In this document: piece after piece, positions 44,158-54,700 of the stretch | How the letters are laid out: each line of letters opens with the position of its first letter | How positions within the stretch are numbered: the first letter of the stretch is position 1 | Assembly (NCBI RefSeq): GCF_963678635.1 | Contig: NC_087067.1 | Span: 30,354,401-30,418,400 of the forward strand | DNA length: 64,000 nucleotides | Direction of reading: 5' to 3' | Source of the DNA: Symsagittifera roscoffensis | Taxonomy: Eukaryota; Xenacoelomorpha; Acoela; Convolutidae | Position numbers and translations under genes: made by a program | Notes under the pieces: model-generated | Database searches by the model: none | What the model saw: only the letters and a program-made list of their open reading frames with translations | Told to the model about the DNA's origin: nothing

Positions 44158-47100
44158 CTCCTGGGTGTTATTCTTTTATAACATCATGACCGGCGGAACC
44201 GTTAACGAGCACTCCGCGCCGAGCGGATGCTCACATTAACGCCCTTAATAGGCCTAAACCGCCGGGGCGGAAGGGTAGTTCGGAACGCGGAGGCCTTCCG
44301 GATTGCCGTGAATAGTTTTTTAACCTAGTTAAGACCGAAAATTCACGAACCAGGAAGGGTGGGGGGATCGGCCGTCTCCTCGTCCCCTGAGTGGTTGGTG
44401 ACCAAAAACACTTAAAGATATAAGTAAAACCAAACAAAAAATAGTATAGTACCCAAGAAAAACAAAAAACATAAAAAATAACCGAAAAAACCAAAAACAG
44501 TAAAAAAAAGTAAAAAAATCAGTAGAAATCATCCCCCCAGACAAGATGTGATTCAACCCCCCCCCCGTTTGTTGTTGATAGATATATTGTTGTTACAGGC
44601 ATTTATATCAGTCAGGACCGTTACGATCAATTTTGTAGCCCGTTTGTGAGGCTTGTACTGTAGGGTTATTTGAGCATTTAAGCACGTTAATGATAAATTG
44701 CGCTCAATCCGGAAGGGTCAGCTGATTTGCGCTCAATTCGGAAGGGTCCTGAGTGAAGACCGATCCGGCAAGCAGTACAAGGAGCAACAAGAAGGGGCTC
44801 AACGACAACAACAATCGACTGTTGGGTATCGTTAACAAGTTTTGTATCCCTTTTGGTACAAAAAGTAAGATAGTAATCTGTGGGGGGCTCGACAGTGCTG
44901 CACTGTAGTGACCCTTCACCGAACTGCGAATATCCGAGTTAAGCACCTTAATTCGGATAATAAACAAACCCGGAGGGGTATAGTATTACTAATATAATTA
45001 CTTATATAGCCTATATTAATAGTCTTATATCGTTTTTCAGTGAAAAACAACGAAAACAGACCGGTTTTTAGGGTCAAAATAGCGATATTTTGATCCCCCC
45101 ACAAGTCGCGATTTTTGAGACATCGATATTTTTTGAAACGGAAAAAAGCGCTAAGTTAGTGTGTTACATCGTAACTGCACTACTGTAATAAGTAGAACCG
45201 GTTAACTTTAGTTCGGAAGTGGTTGGAACTAGTTTGGTACCAAAAACCAAATTTTCCCATTTTTTGATAGTAAGAAACACTATAAAATCAGAAAATTTTT
45301 TGAAATATTTGAGTTAGGACAGTAAAAATAGTTGTTCGGACAACGTCCACTAGTGAATCTACGAGTTTTAAAACCCGCTACCCGAAAGCCTTCCGGGTTG
45401 CAGAGAAATCGAACATAACGTGTTTGATTTGGTGGATTCATCAATCCGGAGGGGTCCAGGTGGCATAGTTTTTCGCAAATTTTTTCTACAAAAGCGTTTT
45501 AGATCGGGTCTTTTGCATTGAACTAGAAGAGTATAGGCCTTCTGAGCTCGGATCAATAATTTTTAGGTCGAAAGGAACAGAATTGCGGAAAAAGTTAGGT
45601 AGAACCTATAAGTGAGAAATTTTTTGAGTTTACAAAAAAGACGTTTTGGTTAATAACTTTGGAACTACAGGGCATATCGAGTTGATCTTGGTACCAATAG
45701 ATCAGAGATTAGCTGAGCTTACTGACAGGATTGGGAAATTTCCCGGAAAAACGAGCGAGAAAACTTTTTGAGATTGTTTTTAGCAAATTACACAAATCCG
45801 GAGGGGTACTCCCTTCACGTTTTATAAATTTTTCTGAAAAACCCTTAGACCCCTACCAAAAGGTAATAGCGGTTGAATAAAGTAACTTTAGGCCATTCTA
45901 GACCAAAAGGGAGGGCTAAAGGCACAGCAAAAGCTTAATCGAGCCGAAGTTAGGCCAGCAATAAGACCCTTCACCGTTAGCGTGAATTGTCAAATAAGAG
46001 GCTTAACTTCAATCCGGAAGGGTCTAGGAAGGTAGTAAATACCCTTCCCAGTTAATTGAAAGAGCATAATTGCATCGGAGAACGTATCCGGAGGGGTATA
46101 GGTTGAAAAAAAGAAATCTCCGAAAAGCTACTTTTTACAAAACCGGAGGGCTCCCAATCCGGAGGGGTCAAACATTTTCAAGTTAGGAGGGGTCCGAATC
46201 CGGAGGGGTCCGAATCCGGAGGGGTCTTATAGTTACTAATTCGGAGGGGTCCGAATCCGGAGGGGTCTTATAGTAACCAACTCAGAGGGGTCCAAATCCG
46301 GAGGGGTCTAGATTCTATCAATCCGGAAGGGTCCTATTTGTGCCAATCCGGAGGGGTATTGTTTTATTAAGGACTTAGGTAGACGAAAAAAAGACTAAAA
46401 AGTGAGAGGTATTAGGTTATTAGCACACAGGCTAGGTATCAGTGACTGCACTGGTAACTTGCCTTCCAATAAGAACCAGACTAATACAGAACAGGTCCGA
46501 ACTCGGATATTCGCGACACTAAGTCTAAATTAAAAAGAGCGTGATTCATTGGTGTGGATTGAAACATAATACGTTTTGGGAAAAGTGACTGCCCTGAGGA
46601 TTTTAGTAGGTCTAGCTCGGGCAGTCCGAAGGCAGATAGGTGACACAGTACTCGGTGGGTGCAATAGACGCCCACCTGAGAAAATTACTGCCTTCAAAGT
46701 TTTGTCTGTTTGGTGCGGCACCGAGCAGGGAAAGCTTTTTCTTTAAAAGACAGGTTCGACTATTGTACTGCGACCGACTAAGAGTACAAGACACATACGT
46801 TTTTTTATAGAATACATTCATATTGTGTCAAAATAAATTATTTGTTTTTGATTTTAAATCAACATAAACTGTGCTTGATTGGGTAGTGAGTACACTATCT
46901 TTTAAATTGACTGATAACATCATATTGTGCTAATTTCAAAATCTTTGGACCGATAATCGGTTAGTGTGAATAAATTTTATACAAACTGTACTCTGACAAC
47001 ATACAGGGATTCTTGGTCACTATTTAATAGAATCTTGTGGATTTTATTGTGTTGTGTCATTATTATTGTTAATAAAACTATAAGGTCTCTAGCAATCGAG

Positions 47101-47212
47101 TTAAGTATAGGCATTAAAAAGTGACAAATAGAGAATGAGTCTAGACAAGTCAAGGATACCAAAATGAGGTAATAGCTCTAGGAAATTCATACCTGAAAAG
47201 CAAAGAAAAACG
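44158..47212 (+). other. Non-coding leader with recurrent CCGGA(A/G)GGGT motifs
   Basis: No gene is seen over 3 kb upstream of gag. The motif CCGGA(A/G)GGGT recurs at about 44,709, 44,970, 45,446, 45,798, 46,014 and 46,088, then densely to 46,358. Many copies close a 55-75-base unit that opens with an inverted CCTTCC/ACCCTTC (for example ACCCTTCACCG at 45,967 against CCGGAAGGGT at 46,014), so each unit can form a hairpin. Upstream of the gag start there is a splice-acceptor-like CTCTAG (47,175-47,180) and a purine-rich GAAAAGCAAAGAAAAACG before the ATG. Confidence 0.75.
46143..46358 (+). repeat. Dense array of (A)ATCCGGAGGGGTC motifs
   Basis: At least ten copies of CCGGAGGGGT or one-base variants within about 215 bp, some directly adjacent (GGGGTCCGAATCCGGAGGGG), others separated by CTTATAGT(T/A)AC(T/C)AA. 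Function unknown: possibilities are binding sites for a host or element-encoded protein, or an RNA packaging/translation element. Confidence 0.9.
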
Positions 47213-49402
47213 ATGACCGATCCTTTTGTGGATTGGATCAAGCGATCCCGGTCTGACAAAAGGGGGACGGTTTCAGGCAGAATGATTGAAACGAGAAGTC
47301 AGAAGACCTCGGAAGAGCGAAGAGAACTGTTAGAAGTGGAGGTCAATACGGACCATACCATGAACGACAACCAGGGAGTAAATGGACTGGAAGGGAGAGG
47401 CAGAAGGCTGGCGAGTGAATCTACTCCGGTAGAACAAGGCCACGATTTTGCCACTTCCACCGGGACATTGGATCGGGAAGAGATGTCGGAACTGTCCGAC
47501 ATCTCAACTGAAGTAGCGGCAACTAGAAGATCTCCGACAGACAACACTATGATGGCAAGCGGAACTGGGAAGCAAACAACGTCGTCATCGTTCTCAGAAA
47601 GAATGAAGAACACCTTAGGAAACTTCTTTCCATTCAGCATGGGAGGAGGAGCAGGAAACGATGGTGAGTCCCAGGAGGATGAGGAAGATGAAGAAGAGCA
47701 AGGGGACTTTGGATCTCAAGCCAGCCTCAATAGTTCGATCCAGGAGAGTGAGGCACACGTCGGAAGAGAGACTGGAACCATGGACAAATTTGGTGAAGTG
47801 ACAACGATAAGCAAGGAGGCAAACACACCGGGCCAGTCAAAGGACTTCGCGATTAGGACAAGTTCGGAGCCACAACCTGAAGAGAGTAGAACCAGAGGGC
47901 TAGGCAATGCGTTAATGGATCCAGAAATAAATAATGAAAAGACGTTGAAGCAGAGAGTCAAGGCCCGGATCTCGACAAGCACGAAGTTACCTGGGACCGA
48001 CAGGGTTACACCGCCACTAGTGACGCCACTCGTGGATAACGGGGCAGCACTAGAGGAAGCCTTAAACAACATAGTGGGCAGTTTAGGAGAACAAAATGAA
48101 CAGATGTCGATAAGGATGAGTGAACTAGAAAGAGCAGTTCACATTGAAAGAGAAAGTCTGCGGGAAGAAATAAACCGCAACAGACAAGAAGTTGGCAGGA
48201 GCGAAAAACGCTTGAAAGAAAGAACGGACGAACATATGACGAGGAACTTGTCGCGAATGACAAGAGAGGCGGAACAGAGGGAGTTACGCTTAAGAGCCGA
48301 CATGGAGAAGTTAAGAATTCAGCAAGAGCAGTCTCTTGGGTCTCTTGACACAAAGATAGACGCGATGATGGAGAGGCGAACGCAGGCTATCATGGATAGG
48401 TTGGACGGGCTACTAAGCAGCAAGAGTGGACCAAAAGAAGGAGAGCCGAACTCGGGAGGTCCCAGCAGGGAACCGAGGTTGAACTTCAATGAACATCAAA
48501 GGAGGAAGACATATGGATCCACTAGAGGCAGGGGCAGTTCATCAGGCTATGCCACAAGGGGTAATACAGCATGGGGCCCGAACAGTAGAGCAAATTCAAC
48601 GGGGAACAGACAGACCTCTAACGAACGACCAACGCAAGGCACACATGCGACTGGGAGAAGTGATTCCGGCAACAGGGGGCATGCAAGCCCGAAGAGGAGT
48701 CATGTAGGTCAAGAGGGTAACACTCACGGCGATTCGGATTGCAGGGATGCACCTCATACAGAGCCTTCGACGAGGTGTGAGGACACTCAAGCAGGACACT
48801 CAAGGGATGCTACGGCAATGGCCACAGCATTTGAACCCCTAAACAGGTCTTTGGAGACATTCCTGACAAGGTTATCAAGAACCAATGAACGCAGTGAGAA
48901 GTCCAGAAGAGTCTTTAAGAAACCAAGATGCTACAAAGACGAATCTGATGGCTGCATTGATACCTGGATAGAGGTAATGAAGTTGCATTTTGAGGAAGAG
49001 GACTTGTCGGAGAGACAGGAATGCAGTGCGCTCACCAGCAACTTGGAAGGGACAGCCCTGAACTGTGTCATGGCCAAGAAGCAATATCAACGTGACACTG
49101 CTAAAAAAATCTTCGAAATCTTGTTAAACCGTTTCGGATCAGGGGTGCAGGGGCACCAAGCGATGATGCGCTTCGAGAAACGGAGGCAACGAGAAGATGA
49201 AACAATAGACAAGTTTCTCGATGATTTGGAAATGCTGAGAAGACGCAGCCAACCGGATGAGTCAAACCGAAGGATGAACCTGGCCGTAGCCTCAAAATTC
49301 ATCGATGGTGTGAAAAATGATGAACTTCAGACGATGCTAGCAACGCATTACACACCACTATCAACTAATGCGCCAACACCGGAGGAGTTGAGGCTCAAAT
49401 AA
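47213..49402 (+). CDS. Gag-type protein of the gypsy element (729 codons)
   Basis: Structural nucleocapsid precursor. From the N-terminus: a polar Ser/Thr/Glu-rich region; an acidic run (QEDEEDEEEQGDFGSQ, about residues 155-170); a long coiled coil (about 280-410, including LREEINRNRQEVGRSEKRLK); a basic Gly/Arg-rich region (about 430-500, RGRGSSSGYATRGN); and a retrotransposon Gag domain (about 585-729) with FEEEDLSERQECSALTSNLE, AKKIFEILLNRFGSG and MRFEKRRQREDETIDKFLDD. The start is the first ATG of the open frame. The frame ends with TAA at 49,400-49,402 and continues in the same frame immediately after, so this stop interrupts one longer Gag-Pol. Length and acidic/coiled-coil extensions are unusual for gypsy Gag. 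Confidence 0.85.
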   Translation: MTDPFVDWIKRSRSDKRGTVSGRMIETRSQKTSEERRELLEVEVNTDHTMNDNQGVNGLEGRGRRLASESTPVEQGHDFATSTGTLDREEMSELSDISTEVAATRRSPTDNTMMASGTGKQTTSSSFSERMKNTLGNFFPFSMGGGAGNDGESQEDEEDEEEQGDFGSQASLNSSIQESEAHVGRETGTMDKFGEVTTISKEANTPGQSKDFAIRTSSEPQPEESRTRGLGNALMDPEINNEKTLKQRVKARISTSTKLPGTDRVTPPLVTPLVDNGAALEEALNNIVGSLGEQNEQMSIRMSELERAVHIERESLREEINRNRQEVGRSEKRLKERTDEHMTRNLSRMTREAEQRELRLRADMEKLRIQQEQSLGSLDTKIDAMMERRTQAIMDRLDGLLSSKSGPKEGEPNSGGPSREPRLNFNEHQRRKTYGSTRGRGSSSGYATRGNTAWGPNSRANSTGNRQTSNERPTQGTHATGRSDSGNRGHASPKRSHVGQEGNTHGDSDCRDAPHTEPSTRCEDTQAGHSRDATAMATAFEPLNRSLETFLTRLSRTNERSEKSRRVFKKPRCYKDESDGCIDTWIEVMKLHFEEEDLSERQECSALTSNLEGTALNCVMAKKQYQRDTAKKIFEILLNRFGSGVQGHQAMMRFEKRRQREDETIDKFLDDLEMLRRRSQPDESNRRMNLAVASKFIDGVKNDELQTMLATHYTPLSTNAPTPEELRLK

Positions 49403-51784
49403 AAAGAGTATCTTTTGTTGAAACCTCCTTCGAGATCTGGATATTACAAGAACAATTATGGAAATTTTAACAACGGACCAGCAAACCAAGGGAACAATTG
49501 GTACAAACCGAGGGATGATATGGACAAGAGACATTCTTGTGCTAATTGCAGTTCAACAGACCATCATGTGTCAGCATGCCCAGCTTACAAACAAGGCATG
49601 AAAGCAATAGGCTTTAGCCTCGAGGACGAAGATGCGTCAGAGTTGGACCATGAGGATTTCATGAGAGGAGTAATTGCGAAATTCGGCCCGAGGTGTTTCT
49701 TTTGTAACTTGGAAGGTCATTTTAAATCAGATTGTCCGCAATTCTGGGATGCAGTGGCAGACATCAAGCATCCAAGACATGAAGAAGCTTTGTCAGGAGT
49801 GAAAGCCAGCAAGGCTCGACTTTTGAGTGAAGCGGAGGCACGCAGAAAGGATAAACCTCAAGAGCTGGTAGCAAAGAAGATGCAAGCGGTAACAGAGGAA
49901 GCACGTGAACCGGAACCAGCAACTGCGGCCGATGACTTCAAAATCGATTATAGGGCAGCTGCGAGGGATGCTATAAATAGAGTACAGCAGGAACTAGTGA
50001 CGAAAGAGATTGAACAAAAGGTGAAACTCGAGCTGGAGAATGAAAAATTACAGGAGCAACTGAACGCCTTCGAAGCAACGGAAGTTGAAGAGGCAAAAGC
50101 ACCAAGCAGCTTGAGCATGAAGCTTAATGTGATCTCCGGTCAGAGGTTCGGCATGGCGCCGCAAGGAAGCAAGATACAATCGATAATCTCAGTGGCTGGA
50201 CATCAGGTGATCAGAAATCTGAGTGAACCATCCGAGTTCACTTTGATGCATTTGGACACATATACAGATTATCTGAGGCAGGTGGAGCCACGCACCGAAT
50301 CGAGAGCTGTGCGAGCACTACTAACGACGGGTGGCCCTCGCATGAAGAAACTTCATGGACGCTACCTGGAAGTCTATGGGCCGTATCAAGTGATGCTGAA
50401 CATGGATAGGATCAGTATCTACACCAGGACTTATGTAACAACAGATGATGACCAAATAGGGCAGATCTATTTGGGAGAAGAGGAACTCAAGGTCCGCAAG
50501 ATAGGCCATGACGCCATGATGGAACAAGACGCAGTACACATTGGATATGAAGCAGATGTGACAGCACATCTGCTCGACACCAACGGAACAAAAATCGGAG
50601 TCACAGGGCTTCTGGACATAGGAGCGGTAGTGAGTGTGGTGCCGATAAAAACTTGGGAAAGAATGGGCTTCACGCGGGAAGATCTGATTCCTACGAATCT
50701 CCGACTGGCAGCCGCAAATCGAGGAGCCATCTACGTAGCCGGAAGAACACCGATAACGGTCCTTCACATGGGAGGACGAGATCTTTGGATGAGCTTCCTG
50801 GTGGAAGAGAATCTGGACGATGCCGACCAATTCATCTTGGGCAGAGATTTTGTCAGTAATTTTGACGTGATGATTGATTTGAACAACGGTCTGATACGGA
50901 TTAGAAACCCGGACCGAAAGTATGTTAAGAGACCAATTAATAGGATAATAACAGACGAAAATAAGGTACCAGTTTTTTTGGATAGAAAAGTAAAATTAAA
51001 ACCAGGACAAGCTGTAGTAGCAATTTTTAGAATGAGAAATTTAAATTCGTTGAGTGATAGTAAACAGGTTTGCTTAGTACCGAATCCAAATAGTCAGAGT
51101 TCGGTGATTTTAGGCCGGAGCTTCTCGGTAACGCGAAACGGACTGTGTGTCAGTGTGTTGTTGAACACACTGGACACCACGGTTTCAATCCAGCGTGGAA
51201 AGAAGCTTGGCTACGCTTTGCCGATGAGGACCGACTATGAGGAGACACAAAACTTGAAGAAATATAGTGTGAAAGACTGTCCTTATCATGCAAATAAAGA
51301 TAAAATTTTAAAGAGAATTAATGAATTAAAATCTATTCATAAATTGTTTTCAATGAAATCCGAAACGGACGACGGCTTATCAAGCTGCTCGAATTTTCCG
51401 GAACGCCCCTCGTCATATGAACTAGATTCTGACAAACCGGTTTTGCCAGAAATAGAACATTTAAAAGGGAAAATAGGTGAGGGAGATTTTGAAAAATTGC
51501 GGGACCTCCTAAATCGGAACGCCGAGGTATTTTCAAAACATAAGGCGGACATCGGTTGCTGTAATTTCGTCGAACACGAAATCGAAGTAGAAGAGGGCGC
51601 CGTTCCCCATAGGGAAGGCGCAAGGCGAATGACGCCACATAAATCGGAAGCGTGCCGAGCGGAAATAGAAATGTTGCTTGAATACGACATGATAGAACCC
51701 TCGAAATCGCCATGGGCTTGCGGAGTAGTAATGGCGAAAAAGAAAGGGGGCAGCTTAGATTTTGTTGCGACTTTCGTTACTTGA
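49403..51784 (+). CDS. Zinc-knuckle, protease and start of reverse transcriptase (continuation of gag-pol)
   Basis: In frame with the upstream Gag and separated from it by one TAA. It opens with linker sequence, then two CCHC knuckles, CANCSSTDHHVSAC and CFFCNLEGHFKSDC (both C-x2-C-x4-H-x4-C). A Lys/Glu-rich coiled coil follows (about residues 130-225). The retropepsin-like domain (about residues 385-490) has LLDIGAVVSVVP where the family normally has D-T/S-G, and the later ILGRDF motif. The last part (HKSEACRAEIEMLLEYDMIE) is the reverse-transcriptase fingers entry. The frame is lost at a G5 run (51,746-51,750) inside the reverse transcriptase and stops at 51,784. No ATG is needed if it is read through from gag. 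Confidence 0.85.
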   Translation, partial: KEYLLLKPPSRSGYYKNNYGNFNNGPANQGNNWYKPRDDMDKRHSCANCSSTDHHVSACPAYKQGMKAIGFSLEDEDASELDHEDFMRGVIAKFGPRCFFCNLEGHFKSDCPQFWDAVADIKHPRHEEALSGVKASKARLLSEAEARRKDKPQELVAKKMQAVTEEAREPEPATAADDFKIDYRAAARDAINRVQQELVTKEIEQKVKLELENEKLQEQLNAFEATEVEEAKAPSSLSMKLNVISGQRFGMAPQGSKIQSIISVAGHQVIRNLSEPSEFTLMHLDTYTDYLRQVEPRTESRAVRALLTTGGPRMKKLHGRYLEVYGPYQVMLNMDRISIYTRTYVTTDDDQIGQIYLGEEELKVRKIGHDAMMEQDAVHIGYEADVTAHLLDTNGTKIGVTGLLDIGAVVSVVPIKTWERMGFTREDLIPTNLRLAAANRGAIYVAGRTPITVLHMGGRDLWMSFLVEENLDDADQFILGRDFVSNFDVMIDLNNGLIRIRNPDRKYVKRPINRIITDENKVPVFLDRKVKLKPGQAVVAIFRMRNLNSLSDSKQVCLVPNPNSQSSVILGRSFSVTRNGLCVSVLLNTLDTTVSIQRGKKLGYALPMRTDYEETQNLKKYSVKDCPYHANKDKILKRINELKSIHKLFSMKSETDDGLSSCSNFPERPSSYELDSDKPVLPEIEHLKGKIGEGDFEKLRDLLNRNAEVFSKHKADIGCCNFVEHEIEVEEGAVPHREGARRMTPHKSEACRAEIEMLLEYDMIEPSKSPWACGVVMAKKKGGSLDFVATFVT

Positions 51785-54700
51785 ACGCGGTAACGATAAA
51801 AGATGCGTACCCGATACCGCGAATAGACGAGAGCCTATCTAAACTTGGTGATGCCAAGTTCTTCACCACATTGGACTTAGGTTCTGCCTTCTGGCAGGTT
51901 CCTTTGCGGAAAAAGGATAGGGAAAAAACCGGTTTCGCGTGCGAATTGGGGTTGTACCAGTGGAAGAGGATGCCCTTCGACTTGTGCAATGCAACAGCAA
52001 CTTTTCAAAGGCTGATGGCTCAGGCTTTGACAGGAGTGACCAAAAAGTACGGGAATCTCTTGATGTGCTACGTGGATGACGTAGTCATAGCGACACCGAC
52101 CCTGGTGGATCACATTGATCGGCTCGATGAGGTCTTTGGATGCATGAAAAGAGCAGGATTAAAGTGCAAACCATCGAAATGTGAAATCCTTAGGAATTCG
52201 ATAAAGTACCTAGGGAGGATGGTAGACAGGCATGGTGTGAGGCCAGATCCGGAAGCAGTAGAGGCTGTGCTGACATGGAAGGCTCCGAGGACGGACACAC
52301 AGCTAATGAGCTTCCTGGGGTTTGCCAATTATTACCGTGAATTCATTAAAGGATATGCGGATAAGGTGTACCCGATGCAGAAGCTGATGCGCAACAAAGG
52401 GAAAAAGTTCGAATGGAACGATGAGGCACAGGTTGCTTTCGAGAACATAAAGCGGGAACTGTGCGAAGCGCCAGTGCTGGGCATGTCTACAGAAAAGGGC
52501 ATGTATGTTCTCGACACAGACGCATCGGTGGTGGCCATCTCAGGAATCTTGCATCAAGAGCAAGAATGGAACGGAAGAACAGTTCTCCGTCCCATTGCAT
52601 ACGGCAGCAAAGTCTTGAGTGACACAGAGATGAAATATGGCGCACCAAAAGCAGAAATGTTTGCAGTAGTCACCTTTGTGGAGAAGTACTGTGCATACTT
52701 GGGGAGCGCTCCCTTCAAGTTACGCGTGGACAACAGAGCGTTATCCTGGTTGAAGACCTACTCGATGGATCAGAGTTATATTGGTAGATGGATAGTAAGA
52801 CTGGATGGCTACCACATGATAATCGAACATAGGATGCGTGATAAACACCAGAATGCTGACAGCCTCAGCAAGAAAACTGAGTTCTATGAAAGATTGGAGC
52901 AGAAGCAGGCCAATCAGGCGGAAATAAAGGAGGGATTCTCGTTTCTGGACAAAGAAACTTATGAAGCGCTTCCCTTAACGAGATGGTTGGATAAATCAGG
53001 ACATCCAATTCCAGGGCACCCTGAGCTACCTGTAGAGAAAGCAGCCGAGATAAAGATCCTGTCCAAGGAGGACCCGGTCCCCTTGGATTTGTTAATGCGC
53101 TTGAACCTGGTCCAGCAAGAACTCTCTCGCGTGAATATAAACAGCCTCTCATTATTGGATAAAACGGTGCAAGTCACACCACAAGTAATGCGGATGCTGG
53201 GTGGATTGTTAGAAAGAGAAGTGACCAGAGATGACCCCGAGTGGACAGCAGCAGTGGCATCGCTAACAGTCAGTGAGAAGGTGAAGATCATGCCGTCCAG
53301 ACGACAGCACGAAGAGAACGAAAGGGATTGTAGGACAATAGTTCAGCAACTAGTATCCTCAATACCCCAGGAGATTTTAACAAGTACTTCTTACGGACAG
53401 AAAGAACAGGGGAGCAGCAAGCGAAAGAAAACCGTCACCTTTGTGGACCGGGATAAAGAGGGTGAAGTTGTAGAACAAAATCTGCCGCAAGACTATTTGT
53501 CCGGGGAGAAGGATGAGGAGAAGAACCAGCAATCACAAGATCAACACCCGGGACAAGGAAATTTGTCCGGGGAGTCTGAGATAAACGAGGAAATTCCTGA
53601 TGAGAGACAGGACCCAGAGAACAAGGTTTTGTCCGGGGAGTTCAGGTGGATGCGAAGAAAGCACAGACATGATCTGAAGGAGCGTGCAGTCTCCAGCACA
53701 ACCTCTTCGACGGATGATGCTTCCCGAAACTCAGGAATGGACACCTATTCAGACAGGAACTCGAGTTCGGGATCCGAACTGTCAGAAATGGCGATACACA
53801 CGCTACTAGTGGAAACTCGGGCGAGAGACCTGGACAGAGAGGTGTACCAGGATCCTGACAGTGATCGCTACCTAATACCAAGCGAAAGAGTCTTTGACAA
53901 CGCAGCGGATGACTTAGAAACGATAGCGGTATCGAAACGTTCGATAAGCCTGTTGCCGCAGAAAGAGGTAGTCAGGACTGATATTCAGCCGTTTCAGCAA
54001 GAAACACAACCGTTGGCGAAGATTTGGTGCGTTAAGATGGAAGAAGACACACATCAGCCCAACGAGCTGAATAGTCAGATGAGAGTCATGAAGACGTACT
54101 TGAAGGCGAGATACAGACTCTCGGACCGTCTAAGGGCGCAGAGAAATGATCGCATGACAAGCAACCTAAAAAGATGGATAGAAAACGGTGCACCTGACAA
54201 AGGTGACCTAGAAGAAGATAGCTATAGGATCCTGAGACAATACTTCATGCAGAAGGAGGGGAGATTATATCTGAACAAGGACGGGATCGTGGCTTGCAGG
54301 AGAAGAGAAGAAGACAAGGTCTTATACAAATATAACGCGATAGTGTTGCCACAACTCTATCAGACAGAACTATTATTCAGGTCGCATGATCAGATGGGCC
54401 ATCAAGGGATCGACAAAGTGTATCAGAGGATCCTGAAGCGCTTTGAGTGGCCTGGAATGAAAAAGGCATGTGAGAAATGGGTAACAGCGTGCCTGTCATG
54501 CCAACAGGTCAAGGATCCAAGGAAATTACGATTTCCTTTACAATCGATTGAGTCGTCTGAATTCAACGAGGTGGTGCAGATAGATCACCAAAAGATATGC
54601 ATGACAGACAGCGGTTATAACCAAGTCTTGGTCATGATAGATCACTTCACGAAGTATGCAGAAGCCGTGCCCTGCATAACAGCCTCGGCGGAAGAGACAT

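Noticed and set aside
44231-44556. Minus-strand hydrophobic frames in the leader.
   Set aside because: They arise from the A-rich segment 44,400-44,530 read in reverse; no support for a gene.
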